In this document: positions 50,636 through 59,734 of the stretch, piece after piece | Numbering within the stretch: position 1 is the stretch's first letter | Layout: every line of letters begins with the position of its first letter | Source: Pseudomonadales bacterium | Lineage (GTDB): Bacteria > Pseudomonadota > Gammaproteobacteria > Pseudomonadales > Azotimanducaceae | NCBI GenBank assembly: GCA_022825925.1 | Contig: JAJDVW010000008.1 | Coordinates: forward strand, 1-64,000 | DNA: 64,000 nucleotides | Direction of reading: 5' to 3' | Position numbers and translations under genes: made by a program | Notes under the pieces: generated by a model | Database searches by the model: none | What the model saw: the letters and a program-made list of their open reading frames with translations, nothing else | What the model was told of the DNA's origin: nothing

Positions 50636-51214
50636 TTAGATCAGGTCGTACCCGATCCTCGCGGTGCCCTCGCGCAGCGCATCGATCAGCAACGGGTCGG
50701 CCAGGGCCCGATGCAACAGGGGCGCCGGCGGAAACGGAGACGACGACCGTACCCGCTCGTAAACGGCTATTGCCGGCGCGTTCGTGAGGGAGGATGGATA
50801 GTAGATGCCTTCGACGTCGGGATAGCACTCGTAGAAGGCTCGGGACCAGTTTTGGGACCAGCTTCGCGGGCCGCTGACGAGCTTCATGGATGCGCCTGCC
50901 TGTAAGGCGAAAGTCCCGGTGAGGTCGAGCACGCGCAGGTCGCGAATCAGTCGGAAGGACGCGAGCCAGGGCTGGTCCCTGTGCCGATCGACGAGTCGGC
51001 CGGACTGGAACGTCTCCGCGAGCGCGGTCGGGATGTCGCGGGCGTGGTAGCCGATGGCCCGATCCTGACGTTGGGGGGCTCCGGTCGCGTCGGTCACGTG
51101 GTGGTCGAAACGTGCGTCGGTCGGACCGAAGTCCCTTGGCGTGCTCCACGAGGAGCGGTAGATGCCGCCGCGGCGGTAGATGCGATGGACGAGGGTCCCG
51201 GCTCGTATGGGCAC
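50636..51214 (-). CDS. RES-domain toxin (NAD+-degrading type)
   Basis: A 192-residue RES-family toxin. The family degrades NAD+ using a conserved Arg, Glu and Ser (hence RES). Candidates here are Arg11 (LVHRIYR), Glu67 (LAETF) and Ser141 (GIYYPSSLT), in the expected order and spacing, alongside RFDH and VLDLTGTF. The GTG at 51214 is the first usable start, because an in-frame TGA lies 28 codons upstream with no ATG between. The gene is 121 bases downstream of its Xre-type antitoxin, an unusually long gap for this pair. No frameshift is seen and the toxin appears complete. Confidence 0.82.
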   Translation of the reverse strand: MPIRAGTLVHRIYRRGGIYRSSWSTPRDFGPTDARFDHHVTDATGAPQRQDRAIGYHARDIPTALAETFQSGRLVDRHRDQPWLASFRLIRDLRVLDLTGTFALQAGASMKLVSGPRSWSQNWSRAFYECYPDVEGIYYPSSLTNAPAIAVYERVRSSSPFPPAPLLHRALADPLLIDALREGTARIGYDLI

Positions 51215-51335
51215 GAGGGCTGGCGCCAGTACCCGCAGGCGCTGTCGGTCCGGGGCGCGGGGGAGCTTTCGCCCGACCTGCCGACGTCATCGAGGGCGCG
51301 GCCCGCGCCCGGGTAAAGGCATCGCCGACGGCACG

Positions 51336-51725
51336 CTACAGTTGCTTGGCGAGCGCTGCCGGTTTCGCGGGATCGTAGCCGGCGTTCAGCCAGTCCAACG
51401 GCGTGACGGTCCGGCCCGGGTGGTCTTCGACGAGCAGATCGGAATTCGGCGTGTGATACCAGTTGTAGACGGCCACCGGGTGGGCTCCGGGGTCCAACTC
51501 CCGGTTGACGCGCGTGATGTTCGGAACGAGTCCGTTCCGCGCGAACTGAAAGTCCGGTACGTGGCGACCGTTGTCGATGAGGAAGCTGTAAAGCGACCCG
51601 TCCGCGACCATCTGTCGCACGCGGCCTGACGTAGTGCCCAGCCGCTCGCTCGTTTCCTTGACCGAATGGCTACGCAACAGGTCAGGGGCTGGCCATGGGG
51701 CGCTACCCCACTCGGACCGCCCCAC
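51336..51725 (-). CDS. Xre/MbcA/ParS-type antitoxin of the RES toxin
   Basis: A 129-residue antitoxin. The N-terminal half is a helix-turn-helix (SVKETSERLGTTSGRVRQMV) followed by LYSFLIDNGRHVPDFQF. The C-terminal half is the toxin-binding domain (VAVYNWYHTPNSDLL, TPLDWLNAGYDPAKPAALA). This is the standard partner of RES toxins. The GTG at 51725 overlaps the 3' end of the helicase gene by 23 bases; a TTG at 51680 just before the HTH is an alternative start. The overlap ties its translation to the helicase message. A promoter of its own inside the helicase gene cannot be excluded. Confidence 0.8.
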   Translation of the reverse strand: MGRSEWGSAPWPAPDLLRSHSVKETSERLGTTSGRVRQMVADGSLYSFLIDNGRHVPDFQFARNGLVPNITRVNRELDPGAHPVAVYNWYHTPNSDLLVEDHPGRTVTPLDWLNAGYDPAKPAALAKQL

Positions 51726-54700
51726 CGCTCACGACGAAGTGAATCCACGTCGAAGCAGGCCGCCCCGCCGCCTCGAACGCGTCCCGGTAGGCCGCGAGTT
51801 GCCCGGAGTGCTTGAGCGCCTCGGCCGGCCACTCGGACTCGGCCAGCGGTGACGACTTGTGATCCAGGATGACGGGCCCTTCGTGCGTCTCCAGCACCAC
51901 GTCGACGCGGCCGGCGGCGTGTCGGCCGTCGTCGAGCAGGTGGGCGACGGGGTACTCGACGCGGATTGCGGTGGGTTGGAAGTGTTCGTGGACGAACTCC
52001 AGGAAGCGCCGCGCGGCCGCCATCGCGTCCTCGGCGCGGACCGAATCGGCTGCGCCGTGGGCCTCCAGGATGGCGCGCGCGCGGTCCTCCGCACCCGTGG
52101 CTTCCGGATTGACGAGCACCATGGCGATGACGGCGTGCAGGCCGTCGCCCACCCGCGTCATGTCCCCTCCCGCCACGGGAATCCGCTCGCCGAAAGCCAC
52201 GACCTCGGCGACGACGGCGTCCGCCACGGGTTCGGCGTCCGACGGGCGGGCGGGGGTGCGCGGGAAGTCGCCGGGCGGGCGTTCCTGGAACCAGCGGGGC
52301 GCGAAGGGCTCGGCGGCGGCCGTGCCCGAGGCGGCCTCGAAGTCGCGCACGACGGTCGGGACGCTGGTTCCGTGCGGCAGTTGGAGCGTGTCGCCGTCCG
52401 GCAGGAGGAACGGTGCGTCGAAGGCCTCCAGCCAGGCGCTCCGCCTGAGCTTGCCCTCGGGGAGGGCGACGACCAGCAGGTCGCGCGCGCGGCTCATGCC
52501 GACGTAGGCCAACCGGCGCTGTTCCTCCAGCGAGAGCCGGGCGCACTCCTTCCCCTCGTCCGAATCCTCGATGGCCCGCCGGGCCGGGACGCCGCGGGTC
52601 CGCCGGCGGAACAGGTCCGGCCACCACCGCACGGCACGTCCGGCCAGCGGAGCGTCGATGCTGAACGGCGCCACCTGTGCCATCCGCGGTTCCCAGAGGC
52701 GGTTCATCTCCTCGTAGTCGAAGTCGGTCAACACCACGACGGGCCACTCGAGGCCCTTTGCGCGGTGGTAGGTGAGGATGTGCACCGCGTCGCCGGCCGT
52801 GACCACCGGCTGCAGGTCGAGTTCCGGCGAGCTCGGCTCCTCCAGCCAGAACAGGAAGCCGGTGAGGCTGGCGGTCTCGTGCTGGGATGCGCAGTGTTCC
52901 TCGTAGAGGACGACGAGGTCGAGCAGCGCATCGAGGTTCCGCTGGCGCTGGGCCGCCTTGACGCTGTCCGGCCCCCACGCGGTGACGGTTTCGCGGATGC
53001 CCACGTCGTTGAGGACCCGCACCACGGTCTCGAGGGGAGACAGCGACGCGATGGTCCGGCGCATCGCCCGCAGGCGTTGCACGATCGGATGCCCGCCGTC
53101 CCAGTCGCGGCTCTCGCGGCCGTTGGCGAGCCAGGCGAGGCGCTCCGCGAGCCACGTTTCAGGGGGGTCGCCGCCGGCGAGCGCCACCACCTCGGCTACG
53201 GCCAGCGTATCGCTGTCGTCGTTCAGGCAGCGCAGGCACGCCCTCGCGAGGCCCGTCTCCGGGACCGCGAGGAGGCCGCGCATGGTCATCTTCATGGGCA
53301 CGCGCCGACTCCGCAACGCGCGCGCGATGCCCTCGACGCGCGGGTTCGTCCGCGCGAGTACGGCGATGTCGCCGTAGCGCACCGGGCGGATGTCCCCGGT
53401 GTCCGGGTCGACGACGCGAAAGCCGCCGGCGACGAGATCGGCGACGCCCTCGGCAAGGGCCTGGAACCGCTCGTCGAAGCCGCGGCCGGCCAAGGTCCAG
53501 CTGGCGACCGCGGGGCCGTCGGGGGCGGCGTCGCGTCGCGGCTTCAGTACGACGCGGGAAGGCTCCATGGACCCCCGGAAAGCGGTCGCGAAGACCGCGT
53601 TGACGTAGTCGACCAGGGGCGCCCGCGAGCGCCAGTTGTCCTCGAGCGTAACGGTGGCGGCATCGCCCGCGGCGAGTTCCTCGAGGGTGTCGAACACCAA
53701 CGCCTGGTCGCACCCGCGGAACCCGAAGATGGCCTGCTTGACGTCGCCCACGAAGATCGCGCGATCGGCCAGCCCGGCGAGCCTGACGAAGAGCGCGAGC
53801 TGCATCGGGTTCGTGTCCTGGAACTCGTCGACCAGCAGCACCTCGAGTTCGTCCCGGAGACGGTCGGTGACGCGCCGCTCGGAAAGCGCCCGCAGCATCA
53901 GTTGTTCCATGTCCCCGAAATCGATGAGCGCCGCGCGCCGCTTGAGTTCGGCGAACCGGTCCAGGGCCCGGCCGGCGATCTCGAAGGCGCCCTCGGTGTA
54001 GCTGCGCAGGTCCGCCTGGAAGAGCGGGTGCGCGTCGTACCGGCTCGCGGCGGTCCACACGGGCTCGGCGACGGCCTGGCTCGCCCTGGCCGGTTTCTCC
54101 TTGCTCAGGCTCATCCACACGGACCAGGGGCAGTCGTGGCGGCCCAGCCGTGGCGCCGCGGCGTGCAGCCGCGCCAGGTAGTCCCTCGTGGTCTTCGTCC
54201 GGTCGCGATCGAGGTCGATGCCGGAGAGCGCCTGCCCGACCGCCGCTTCGAGGGCGGCGGAGTGGCCGTCGTCGTTGGCCTCGGGGAAGAACGCCAGGAG
54301 CGCATCGGCGTTGTCGCGGCCCATCCCGGCCAACGCGGACGCATCGAGATCGTTGTCGCGGGCGAGGTCGGCGATCCTCTTGACGACGCCCTGCCATCGG
54401 TCGAGTTCGAGCCGTGCGCCGCGCGCGTTCATGTCGCGGATCCGGCCGCGGTCCAGAACGTCGTCCAGGGCCTGGTCGAACAGGCGCTCCGAGTCCTCGA
54501 CGCTGGCGACGTCGAGGCGGGGGGAGAGCCCGAGTTCGAAGGCGAAGCGCCGGAGCACGCGCTCGCAGACGCTGTGCACCGTGCCGATCAGGGCGCCACC
54601 GGACTGCTCGGCGAGGGCGAACCGGCCGCTGGCGATCAGGCGCTCCCGCACCCGGTCGCGCAGCTCGGCCGCGGCCTTGACGGTGAACGTCGTCCCGATG

Positions 54701-54819
54701 ATGCGTGCCGGGTCGACAGCGTCCTCGACCAGCAGGCGTTCGAGTTCCTCGGTGAGGCGCCAGGTCTTGCCGCTGCCGGCGCCGGCGCTGATGAACGTGA
54801 CGTGAGAGAAGTCGGTCAT
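51703..54819 (-). CDS. UvrD/AddA-like helicase-nuclease
   Basis: A 1038-residue superfamily 1 DNA helicase with a C-terminal RecB-type nuclease domain. Motif I is SAGAGSGKTW (residues 11-20). Others are Walker B LLVDEFQDTNP, DNWRSRAPLV, ILTYHRAKGLEWP and YVGMSRARDLL. The C-terminus has the PD-(D/E)XK core VDVVLETHEGPVILDHKSS and QLAAYRDAF. The plan is that of AddA, which with AddB processes double-strand breaks for RecA loading (family knowledge). The ATG at 54819 overlaps the nuclease gene stop as ATGA. An antitoxin/toxin pair follows at its 3' end, which is not a usual addA neighbour. Confidence 0.9.
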   Translation of the reverse strand: MTDFSHVTFISAGAGSGKTWRLTEELERLLVEDAVDPARIIGTTFTVKAAAELRDRVRERLIASGRFALAEQSGGALIGTVHSVCERVLRRFAFELGLSPRLDVASVEDSERLFDQALDDVLDRGRIRDMNARGARLELDRWQGVVKRIADLARDNDLDASALAGMGRDNADALLAFFPEANDDGHSAALEAAVGQALSGIDLDRDRTKTTRDYLARLHAAAPRLGRHDCPWSVWMSLSKEKPARASQAVAEPVWTAASRYDAHPLFQADLRSYTEGAFEIAGRALDRFAELKRRAALIDFGDMEQLMLRALSERRVTDRLRDELEVLLVDEFQDTNPMQLALFVRLAGLADRAIFVGDVKQAIFGFRGCDQALVFDTLEELAAGDAATVTLEDNWRSRAPLVDYVNAVFATAFRGSMEPSRVVLKPRRDAAPDGPAVASWTLAGRGFDERFQALAEGVADLVAGGFRVVDPDTGDIRPVRYGDIAVLARTNPRVEGIARALRSRRVPMKMTMRGLLAVPETGLARACLRCLNDDSDTLAVAEVVALAGGDPPETWLAERLAWLANGRESRDWDGGHPIVQRLRAMRRTIASLSPLETVVRVLNDVGIRETVTAWGPDSVKAAQRQRNLDALLDLVVLYEEHCASQHETASLTGFLFWLEEPSSPELDLQPVVTAGDAVHILTYHRAKGLEWPVVVLTDFDYEEMNRLWEPRMAQVAPFSIDAPLAGRAVRWWPDLFRRRTRGVPARRAIEDSDEGKECARLSLEEQRRLAYVGMSRARDLLVVALPEGKLRRSAWLEAFDAPFLLPDGDTLQLPHGTSVPTVVRDFEAASGTAAAEPFAPRWFQERPPGDFPRTPARPSDAEPVADAVVAEVVAFGERIPVAGGDMTRVGDGLHAVIAMVLVNPEATGAEDRARAILEAHGAADSVRAEDAMAAARRFLEFVHEHFQPTAIRVEYPVAHLLDDGRHAAGRVDVVLETHEGPVILDHKSSPLAESEWPAEALKHSGQLAAYRDAFEAAGRPASTWIHFVVSGGAVRVG

Positions 54820-57485
54820 TGCGCGGGATCGACGCCGGTCAGGAGCCGGAAGTCGTCGAACCGGTCGGGTCCCTCGGGGCTGCGGAGGCCGTCGTCCGGA
54901 GGGCGCGACCGCTCGTCCGGCTCGGTGCCCTCCGCGGGGACCTCCACGAGCCCGCGGTCGAGCTGCGCGCGGCGCCAGCCGTGCGTGACCTCCGCTCGCC
55001 GCCAAAGCCCGGCCTCGGACTCGCCGGCCGCGGAGGGCGCTGCGATGGCGTCGGGGAAGACGGTGCGGTCGGGGGCGATCATGTTGCCGGTGATGACGAT
55101 GTAGTACGCGCAGTACGGCCACTCGTTGCGGCGCTCGGCGGCGCGGTGCAACCAGGCGTAGGTGCCGAGCTGGAGGTGCCGGCCGGCTTCCATCTCCTGT
55201 TGGCGGTAGGGTTCGCTGCCCCACTTCACGTCCACCACGACGCGGCGTCCGTCGAGGTCGGTCAGCAGCAGGTCTATCGTGCCGCGCAGGGCGAATGCGG
55301 CGTGTTCGGCCTCCTGCGCCGCTTCGGCCCGCACGTGGTCGATGCGAGCGCTGCGCAGGTGCTGGAGGAGGCGGGCCAGGCTGCGCTCGATGCGGTCGGC
55401 CACGTACTGGCGGTCGCCGCCGCGGCCGCGCTGGAGCAGTACGGCGCCTTCGGACTCGAACAGCCGGTCGAGGCAGGTGTCGAGCCAGTCGTGGAGGGCG
55501 GCCTCCGACAGGCCCGCCCATTCGGAGCGGTCGGGATGGGCGTCGAAGAAACGCTCGAACAGCCGATGCGCGAGGTTCCCGTACAGCAGCCCGCGGTCGT
55601 GGATGTTCGCCGCGCGCCCCGGACGCAGCTCCGCCAGGTAGTGCAGCACCCATTCGTGCGGGTAGTCGTAGAGTTTCGACAGGGAGGTGTACGACTCCAC
55701 CGGCCGCGCCGGCAACGCGACGTGGGGCGGCAGGGACCACCACCGCTTCGGCGGCTGCAGGGGGCGGGCCGGCAGCGCCGGCGTGGGCACGCCGATCTGT
55801 GGCAGTGCGCCGACGCCGTCGCGGAGGAGCGATCCGTCCAGTAGCAGTTCGCGGAAACCGGGGCAGCGGTGCTCGATCTCACCGAGGAGCGGGTGGCTGC
55901 CGCGTTCGGAGCGATGCGCCACCAGGACGAGCCGCCGCCGGCAGTGCAGCAGCGGCCGCAGCCAGTCGCGCCGACGGCGGCGCAGTCGCTCGGCGGGAGA
56001 GGGCGCCTCCACGCCCGCGGCGGCCAGGGCGGTGAGTTCGCTCGACGACCACGGCGGCGCCGGTTCGGCGGGTTGCGGCGCCAGGTCCCACCACAGCAAC
56101 TCGTCCACCGGATCGACCACCGTAGCGGGGTGCGTCGTGGCGCGCACATGCCCGGCCTGGGCGAATGCGGTGGGATCCGGCTGGGCGGTCGCGGCCTCGT
56201 CGATCAGGCGGTCGAGTTCGGGTTTCGGCACGCGGGCGTGGCCGTCCGCGGCCAACCGGTCGAGGGCGTCCGCGAGGGCCTTGCACTGGGAGATGGCGGC
56301 GGTGTAGACGCGCTCGTCGGCCGCTTCGGCCACGGCGCGGCGCCGTTCCAGCCAGCGCGAACAGCGTTCCGTGCGCTGTGCGATCGCGTCGATCGGCGCG
56401 CCGGTGTCCTGGGGGAATCGCGGTGCTTCCAGCCAGTACCGGATCTCGTCTGGAGAAACGCCGGTCGCCTCGGCGCGCTCGGCTTCCCCCTGCGCGATCC
56501 GTGTCATGGCCGCCTTCCAGTCCGGGCCCCCGACGCCGGGACGCTCGGCAACGGCCGCCGCGAGCGGCCTCCGCACCCGCCATGGCAGCGGGGCGACGGG
56601 ATGGAGCAGGACCTGCAGGAGAACGCGCGGATCGACGGGCCGCCAGAGCAGGGCGAGCGCCAGGGCGGGCACCTGCGACACGGGCCGGAACCGCGACCGA
56701 TGCTGGAAACCGCAACGCGGCAGGCCGGAACGCTCGAGGGCCCGGTCGAACACGATGCCGTCGCGCTCCGCGATCAGGACCGAGCTTGCCGGCCGGAACT
56801 CGCGCAGGGATTCGGCGAGGGCGCGCGCCGACACGTCGCGGGACTCGGCGCGAACGACGAGCACCGTGCCGTCTCCCTGCAGGCGCCCGGTCGCGTTTGG
56901 GTCGGCGAGGATTGCCTGCAGCCGCGCCAGGTCGGAGTCGGGGGCGGCGCTCGGCACGGGGCCCACTCCGGGATGCGGTTCGAAACCGATGGCGTCGACC
57001 ACGCGCCGCCATGCAACGGGCAGGTCCGCAGGATCGTCCAGCAGCACGAGGCGTTCGACTTGTGTCCGGCGGGTTTCGAGCGCGCGCGCGACGGCGGCGA
57101 GCCGTTGGCCGACGCATGGCGCGGCACGCTCCCGGGCGAGGACCTCGACGGTCGCCATGTCCGCCAAGCGCGGTTGAGTCGTGTCGAAACAGCCGTCCCA
57201 GCCTCCTTCGTACCACTCCGCCCGCCACCGCATGAGTTCCCGGGCCACGCCGATCGGATCCACGTCGAACGACGCGTGGTAGAAGCGGGCGAAGTCGTTG
57301 GCGTCCGCCAGGCAGCTACGGTAGCGGGCGACCTGGGCGGCGGGATGGTCGAGCACCGGCGGCAGCCCGAGATCGCTCTCGAGCGTCTCGAGCAGACCGC
57401 GCGGTCCGAGGCGTATGTCGCCGAGCGCGGTGGTGGGCGCTGAGGGGTCGAGGACGTCCGCGAGCAGGCCGAAGCGGACGATCAC
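54816..57485 (-). CDS. AddB-like PD-(D/E)XK nuclease/helicase-fold subunit
   Basis: An 889-residue AddB-like protein. The N-terminal two thirds look like a degenerate helicase scaffold with no Walker A. The C-terminal nuclease domain carries GTIDLL, then VVVDVKWGSEPY (Asp and Lys, near residue 750), then LQLGTYAWL. Classical AddB holds a 4Fe-4S cluster through four Cys, one in a CPFxYF motif. The matching stretch here (SLSKLYDYPHEWVLHYL) has Tyr instead, so the cluster is probably absent. The GTG at 57485 overlaps the esterase stop as GTGA, and its own stop overlaps the helicase start. Function as the AddB partner is inferred from order and motifs. Confidence 0.85.
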   Translation of the reverse strand: MIVRFGLLADVLDPSAPTTALGDIRLGPRGLLETLESDLGLPPVLDHPAAQVARYRSCLADANDFARFYHASFDVDPIGVARELMRWRAEWYEGGWDGCFDTTQPRLADMATVEVLARERAAPCVGQRLAAVARALETRRTQVERLVLLDDPADLPVAWRRVVDAIGFEPHPGVGPVPSAAPDSDLARLQAILADPNATGRLQGDGTVLVVRAESRDVSARALAESLREFRPASSVLIAERDGIVFDRALERSGLPRCGFQHRSRFRPVSQVPALALALLWRPVDPRVLLQVLLHPVAPLPWRVRRPLAAAVAERPGVGGPDWKAAMTRIAQGEAERAEATGVSPDEIRYWLEAPRFPQDTGAPIDAIAQRTERCSRWLERRRAVAEAADERVYTAAISQCKALADALDRLAADGHARVPKPELDRLIDEAATAQPDPTAFAQAGHVRATTHPATVVDPVDELLWWDLAPQPAEPAPPWSSSELTALAAAGVEAPSPAERLRRRRRDWLRPLLHCRRRLVLVAHRSERGSHPLLGEIEHRCPGFRELLLDGSLLRDGVGALPQIGVPTPALPARPLQPPKRWWSLPPHVALPARPVESYTSLSKLYDYPHEWVLHYLAELRPGRAANIHDRGLLYGNLAHRLFERFFDAHPDRSEWAGLSEAALHDWLDTCLDRLFESEGAVLLQRGRGGDRQYVADRIERSLARLLQHLRSARIDHVRAEAAQEAEHAAFALRGTIDLLLTDLDGRRVVVDVKWGSEPYRQQEMEAGRHLQLGTYAWLHRAAERRNEWPYCAYYIVITGNMIAPDRTVFPDAIAAPSAAGESEAGLWRRAEVTHGWRRAQLDRGLVEVPAEGTEPDERSRPPDDGLRSPEGPDRFDDFRLLTGVDPAQ

Positions 57486-58537
57486 ATGGTGGTTCCCTTG
57501 CAGAAGTCGGCGATGCTGCGGGCGGTCTCCCGGCTGATTTCGGGGCAGCTCGTGGGGAAGATCTCGGTGCCGTGGATCGTCCCCATGACCTGCCGGCACT
57601 GGGCCTTGACGCCTTCGGCGATCAGGAGTCGGTAGAAGTTGATGCCCTCGTCGCGGAGGGGATCGCACTCGTTCACGCTGATGACGGTGGGCGGCAGTCC
57701 GCGCACGTCCTCGGCCGTCGCGAAGCCTGGCCACGCGAGCGGGTCCCGGTTCTCGAACGCCTCGATGCCGTAGATCACGGCCCCGCGGTTGTTGTGCAGG
57801 TCGAGCAGGATGCCGTTGTTCTCGGTGGACGAGGGGTTCTCGGGCAGCGGCCACTCGCCCGCGATGTAGGGGCACAGCGCATAAAGCCCGGCCGCCAGGC
57901 CGCCGTCGCCGTCCTTGAGCAGCTTGAGTCCGGTCGCGAGCGTCAGGTTGCCCCCGCCGCTCTCGCCGGCCACGACGATCCTGCTCGCGTCGATGCCGAG
58001 CGTGTCGGCGTTGGCCGACACCCACTTGAGACCGGACACGCAGTCGTTCAGGCCCGCCGGGTACGGCTCGATTTCGGGTACGGACGAGGGCGAGAGGGCG
58101 TTGCGGAAGTCCACCATCGCCACGGCCACGCCCTGGGCGGCGATGATCTTGCCCCACGCGCGGTAGTTCCCGAGGTAGCAGGACATCATCATCATGCCGC
58201 CGCCGTGGATGTAGTACACGCACGGTACTGTTTCCCCGGAGCCTTCCCCGGAGTCGGGACGGATGAACTGGATGTTGATCGTGTTGCCGTCCGGCTCCGA
58301 CCGGACTTCATGGGTGACGATCGAGAGTCCGGCCGAGGGCGCGATCTCCTCGTTGTCCGCCACCTCGAACATCGCGGCGAGCGCCTCGTCGGCCGCCCGG
58401 GCCTCGGGCGTGTTGGCCGCCGCGACGGCCGCCTCGCGGCTTTCGACGTCCCCTTGGTCGAGGGACGGAAACCCGGCCAGCATTGCCTTCAGACGCGGGT
58501 CGATTCGCGGGTCGTTGACGCCCTTTGGCTCGCTCAT
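57482..58537 (-). CDS. alpha/beta hydrolase, hormone-sensitive-lipase-type esterase
   Basis: A 351-residue cytoplasmic esterase of family IV (HSL). The oxyanion motif HGGGMMMM, the nucleophile elbow GESGGGN, the acid in NECDPLRDEG and the His in GTIHGTEIF form a complete triad. A strong AGGAGGAGA lies before the ATG at 58537. It follows the upstream secreted-protein gene by 3 bases and overlaps the AddB-like gene by 4, so an ordinary esterase is translationally coupled to DNA-repair genes. No functional link between them is known to me. Confidence 0.9.
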   Translation of the reverse strand: MSEPKGVNDPRIDPRLKAMLAGFPSLDQGDVESREAAVAAANTPEARAADEALAAMFEVADNEEIAPSAGLSIVTHEVRSEPDGNTINIQFIRPDSGEGSGETVPCVYYIHGGGMMMMSCYLGNYRAWGKIIAAQGVAVAMVDFRNALSPSSVPEIEPYPAGLNDCVSGLKWVSANADTLGIDASRIVVAGESGGGNLTLATGLKLLKDGDGGLAAGLYALCPYIAGEWPLPENPSSTENNGILLDLHNNRGAVIYGIEAFENRDPLAWPGFATAEDVRGLPPTVISVNECDPLRDEGINFYRLLIAEGVKAQCRQVMGTIHGTEIFPTSCPEISRETARSIADFCKGTTM

Positions 58538-58540
58538 CGG

Positions 58541-59608
58541 TCATTCTCCTCCTGCGATGGCTTGTTCATGGTCCGCTTCCAGCAGACGCGCCCCGCGCAT
58601 GATGTTGCCGAGGGCGTAGTTGGCTTCGTGGCAGGCGTACTCGTACACGCTCGTGTCCGTCGCAGGCCAGGGATATTCGCCGCTCCACGGCGCGTCCCAG
58701 GCCCCCGGGTCCTCCACCGTGAAGCTGTAGTGCAGGGTGTTCTCGTCGAGGCGCCGGAAGCGCTCGACGACGTGCAGGTCCTCGGTGGCGCCGTACAGGT
58801 AGAGTCCCGACTTGGCCCGGAAGTTGGTGGTATCGACGACCAGCGTGTCCCCCTCCCAGTGGCCGATGGAGTCGCCCATCCACTTGCGCACGTCGGCCGG
58901 CGGATGCTCGCCGCCGATGCGGATGATGCGCGCGTCGTGGACCATCTCGTTCAGGATCATGACGTGGTCGGGCGTCTGCACGATGCGCTTCACGTTGTTG
59001 TAGAGCACGGGCAGCATCGGCGGTCCCGAGGTGGACCCGAACCCGAGCAGGCAACGCTCGCCGAGCGGGCGCAGTTCCGGGTCGTCGTAGGGTCCGACCT
59101 CGCGCGCCTCCTCGAGCCACCAGGCTTCTCCCGTGTTCTCGCGGAACGCGCTGAAGAACACCGCGCGGTTCGCCTGGCCCCGCGGGGTCAGCTTCGGCAG
59201 CCGTCCGTTGGGCGGGTCGTGGATGATGGAGGTACGGTGCCGGCCGTCGATGGCGAAGGTGTCGTCGCCGTTGTCGATCCAGAACGTGTTGTAGCCACCC
59301 ACGTTGCCGGCGGCGCCCGGCGAGCCGTCGCCGCCCTCGGGAGGCGCTTCCCGGTTCGGGTCGCTGCGGGTCGAGGTGGCCGCCCGGAAGGCGGCGGCCT
59401 GCGCCTCGAACGTCTGCGCCTGTTCCGCCGAGAGATACAGGTTGTCCCCGAACATCTCCGGCCGTTCGAGTGGGGTGAGCGTGGCCACGTCGTAGACGCC
59501 GCTGAGATCGGGGTGGCCGTCCGCCGCCCGCGGAACGTCGGCGGTGGCCACGGCGGCACCCAGCGCGCCTGCGGCAATGGCGATCGGGACGTGCGATCTG
59601 TTGCCCAT
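58541..59608 (-). CDS. exported protein of unknown function (WEGDTLVVDTTNF family)
   Basis: A 355-residue protein with a signal peptide (MGNRSHVPIAIAAGALGAAVATA). The body has GHPDLSGVYD early and the motif GHWEGDTLVVDTTNF about two thirds along, followed by ERFRRLDENTLHYSF. This pattern is common in large paralogous families of Gammaproteobacteria and Acidobacteria whose role is unknown, often near catabolic genes. It ends YEYACHEANYALGNIM with a Cys/His/Glu cluster. GGGAG precedes the ATG. It heads the minus-strand operon that runs into the esterase and the AddAB-like pair, and is divergent from the DUF3604 gene. Confidence 0.85.
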   Translation of the reverse strand: MGNRSHVPIAIAAGALGAAVATADVPRAADGHPDLSGVYDVATLTPLERPEMFGDNLYLSAEQAQTFEAQAAAFRAATSTRSDPNREAPPEGGDGSPGAAGNVGGYNTFWIDNGDDTFAIDGRHRTSIIHDPPNGRLPKLTPRGQANRAVFFSAFRENTGEAWWLEEAREVGPYDDPELRPLGERCLLGFGSTSGPPMLPVLYNNVKRIVQTPDHVMILNEMVHDARIIRIGGEHPPADVRKWMGDSIGHWEGDTLVVDTTNFRAKSGLYLYGATEDLHVVERFRRLDENTLHYSFTVEDPGAWDAPWSGEYPWPATDTSVYEYACHEANYALGNIMRGARLLEADHEQAIAGGE

Positions 59609-59694
59609 GGACTTGGCTCCCTTCGCGAATCGTGCCGGATGTTACGCTACGCCGGAGGGCGCACCAAGCCGCTCTCGACCGCGCCGGGTCCTCC

Positions 59695-59734
59695 GGGGGG
59701 AATAGAGGGGATAAAGAGGGGGCAGGGGACAGGG
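59695..59734 (+). promoter_or_regulatory. G-run cluster (predicted G-quadruplex) over the RBS of the DUF3604 gene
   Basis: Five G-runs lie directly before the ATG at 59735: 59695-59700, 59707-59710, 59718-59722, 59725-59728 and 59732-59734, with loops of 6, 7, 2 and 3 bases. This satisfies the usual G3+N1-7 quadruplex rule on the coding strand and in the mRNA leader. The last runs also form the ribosome-binding site (GGGGACAGGG), so folding would mask it. Confidence 0.5.
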
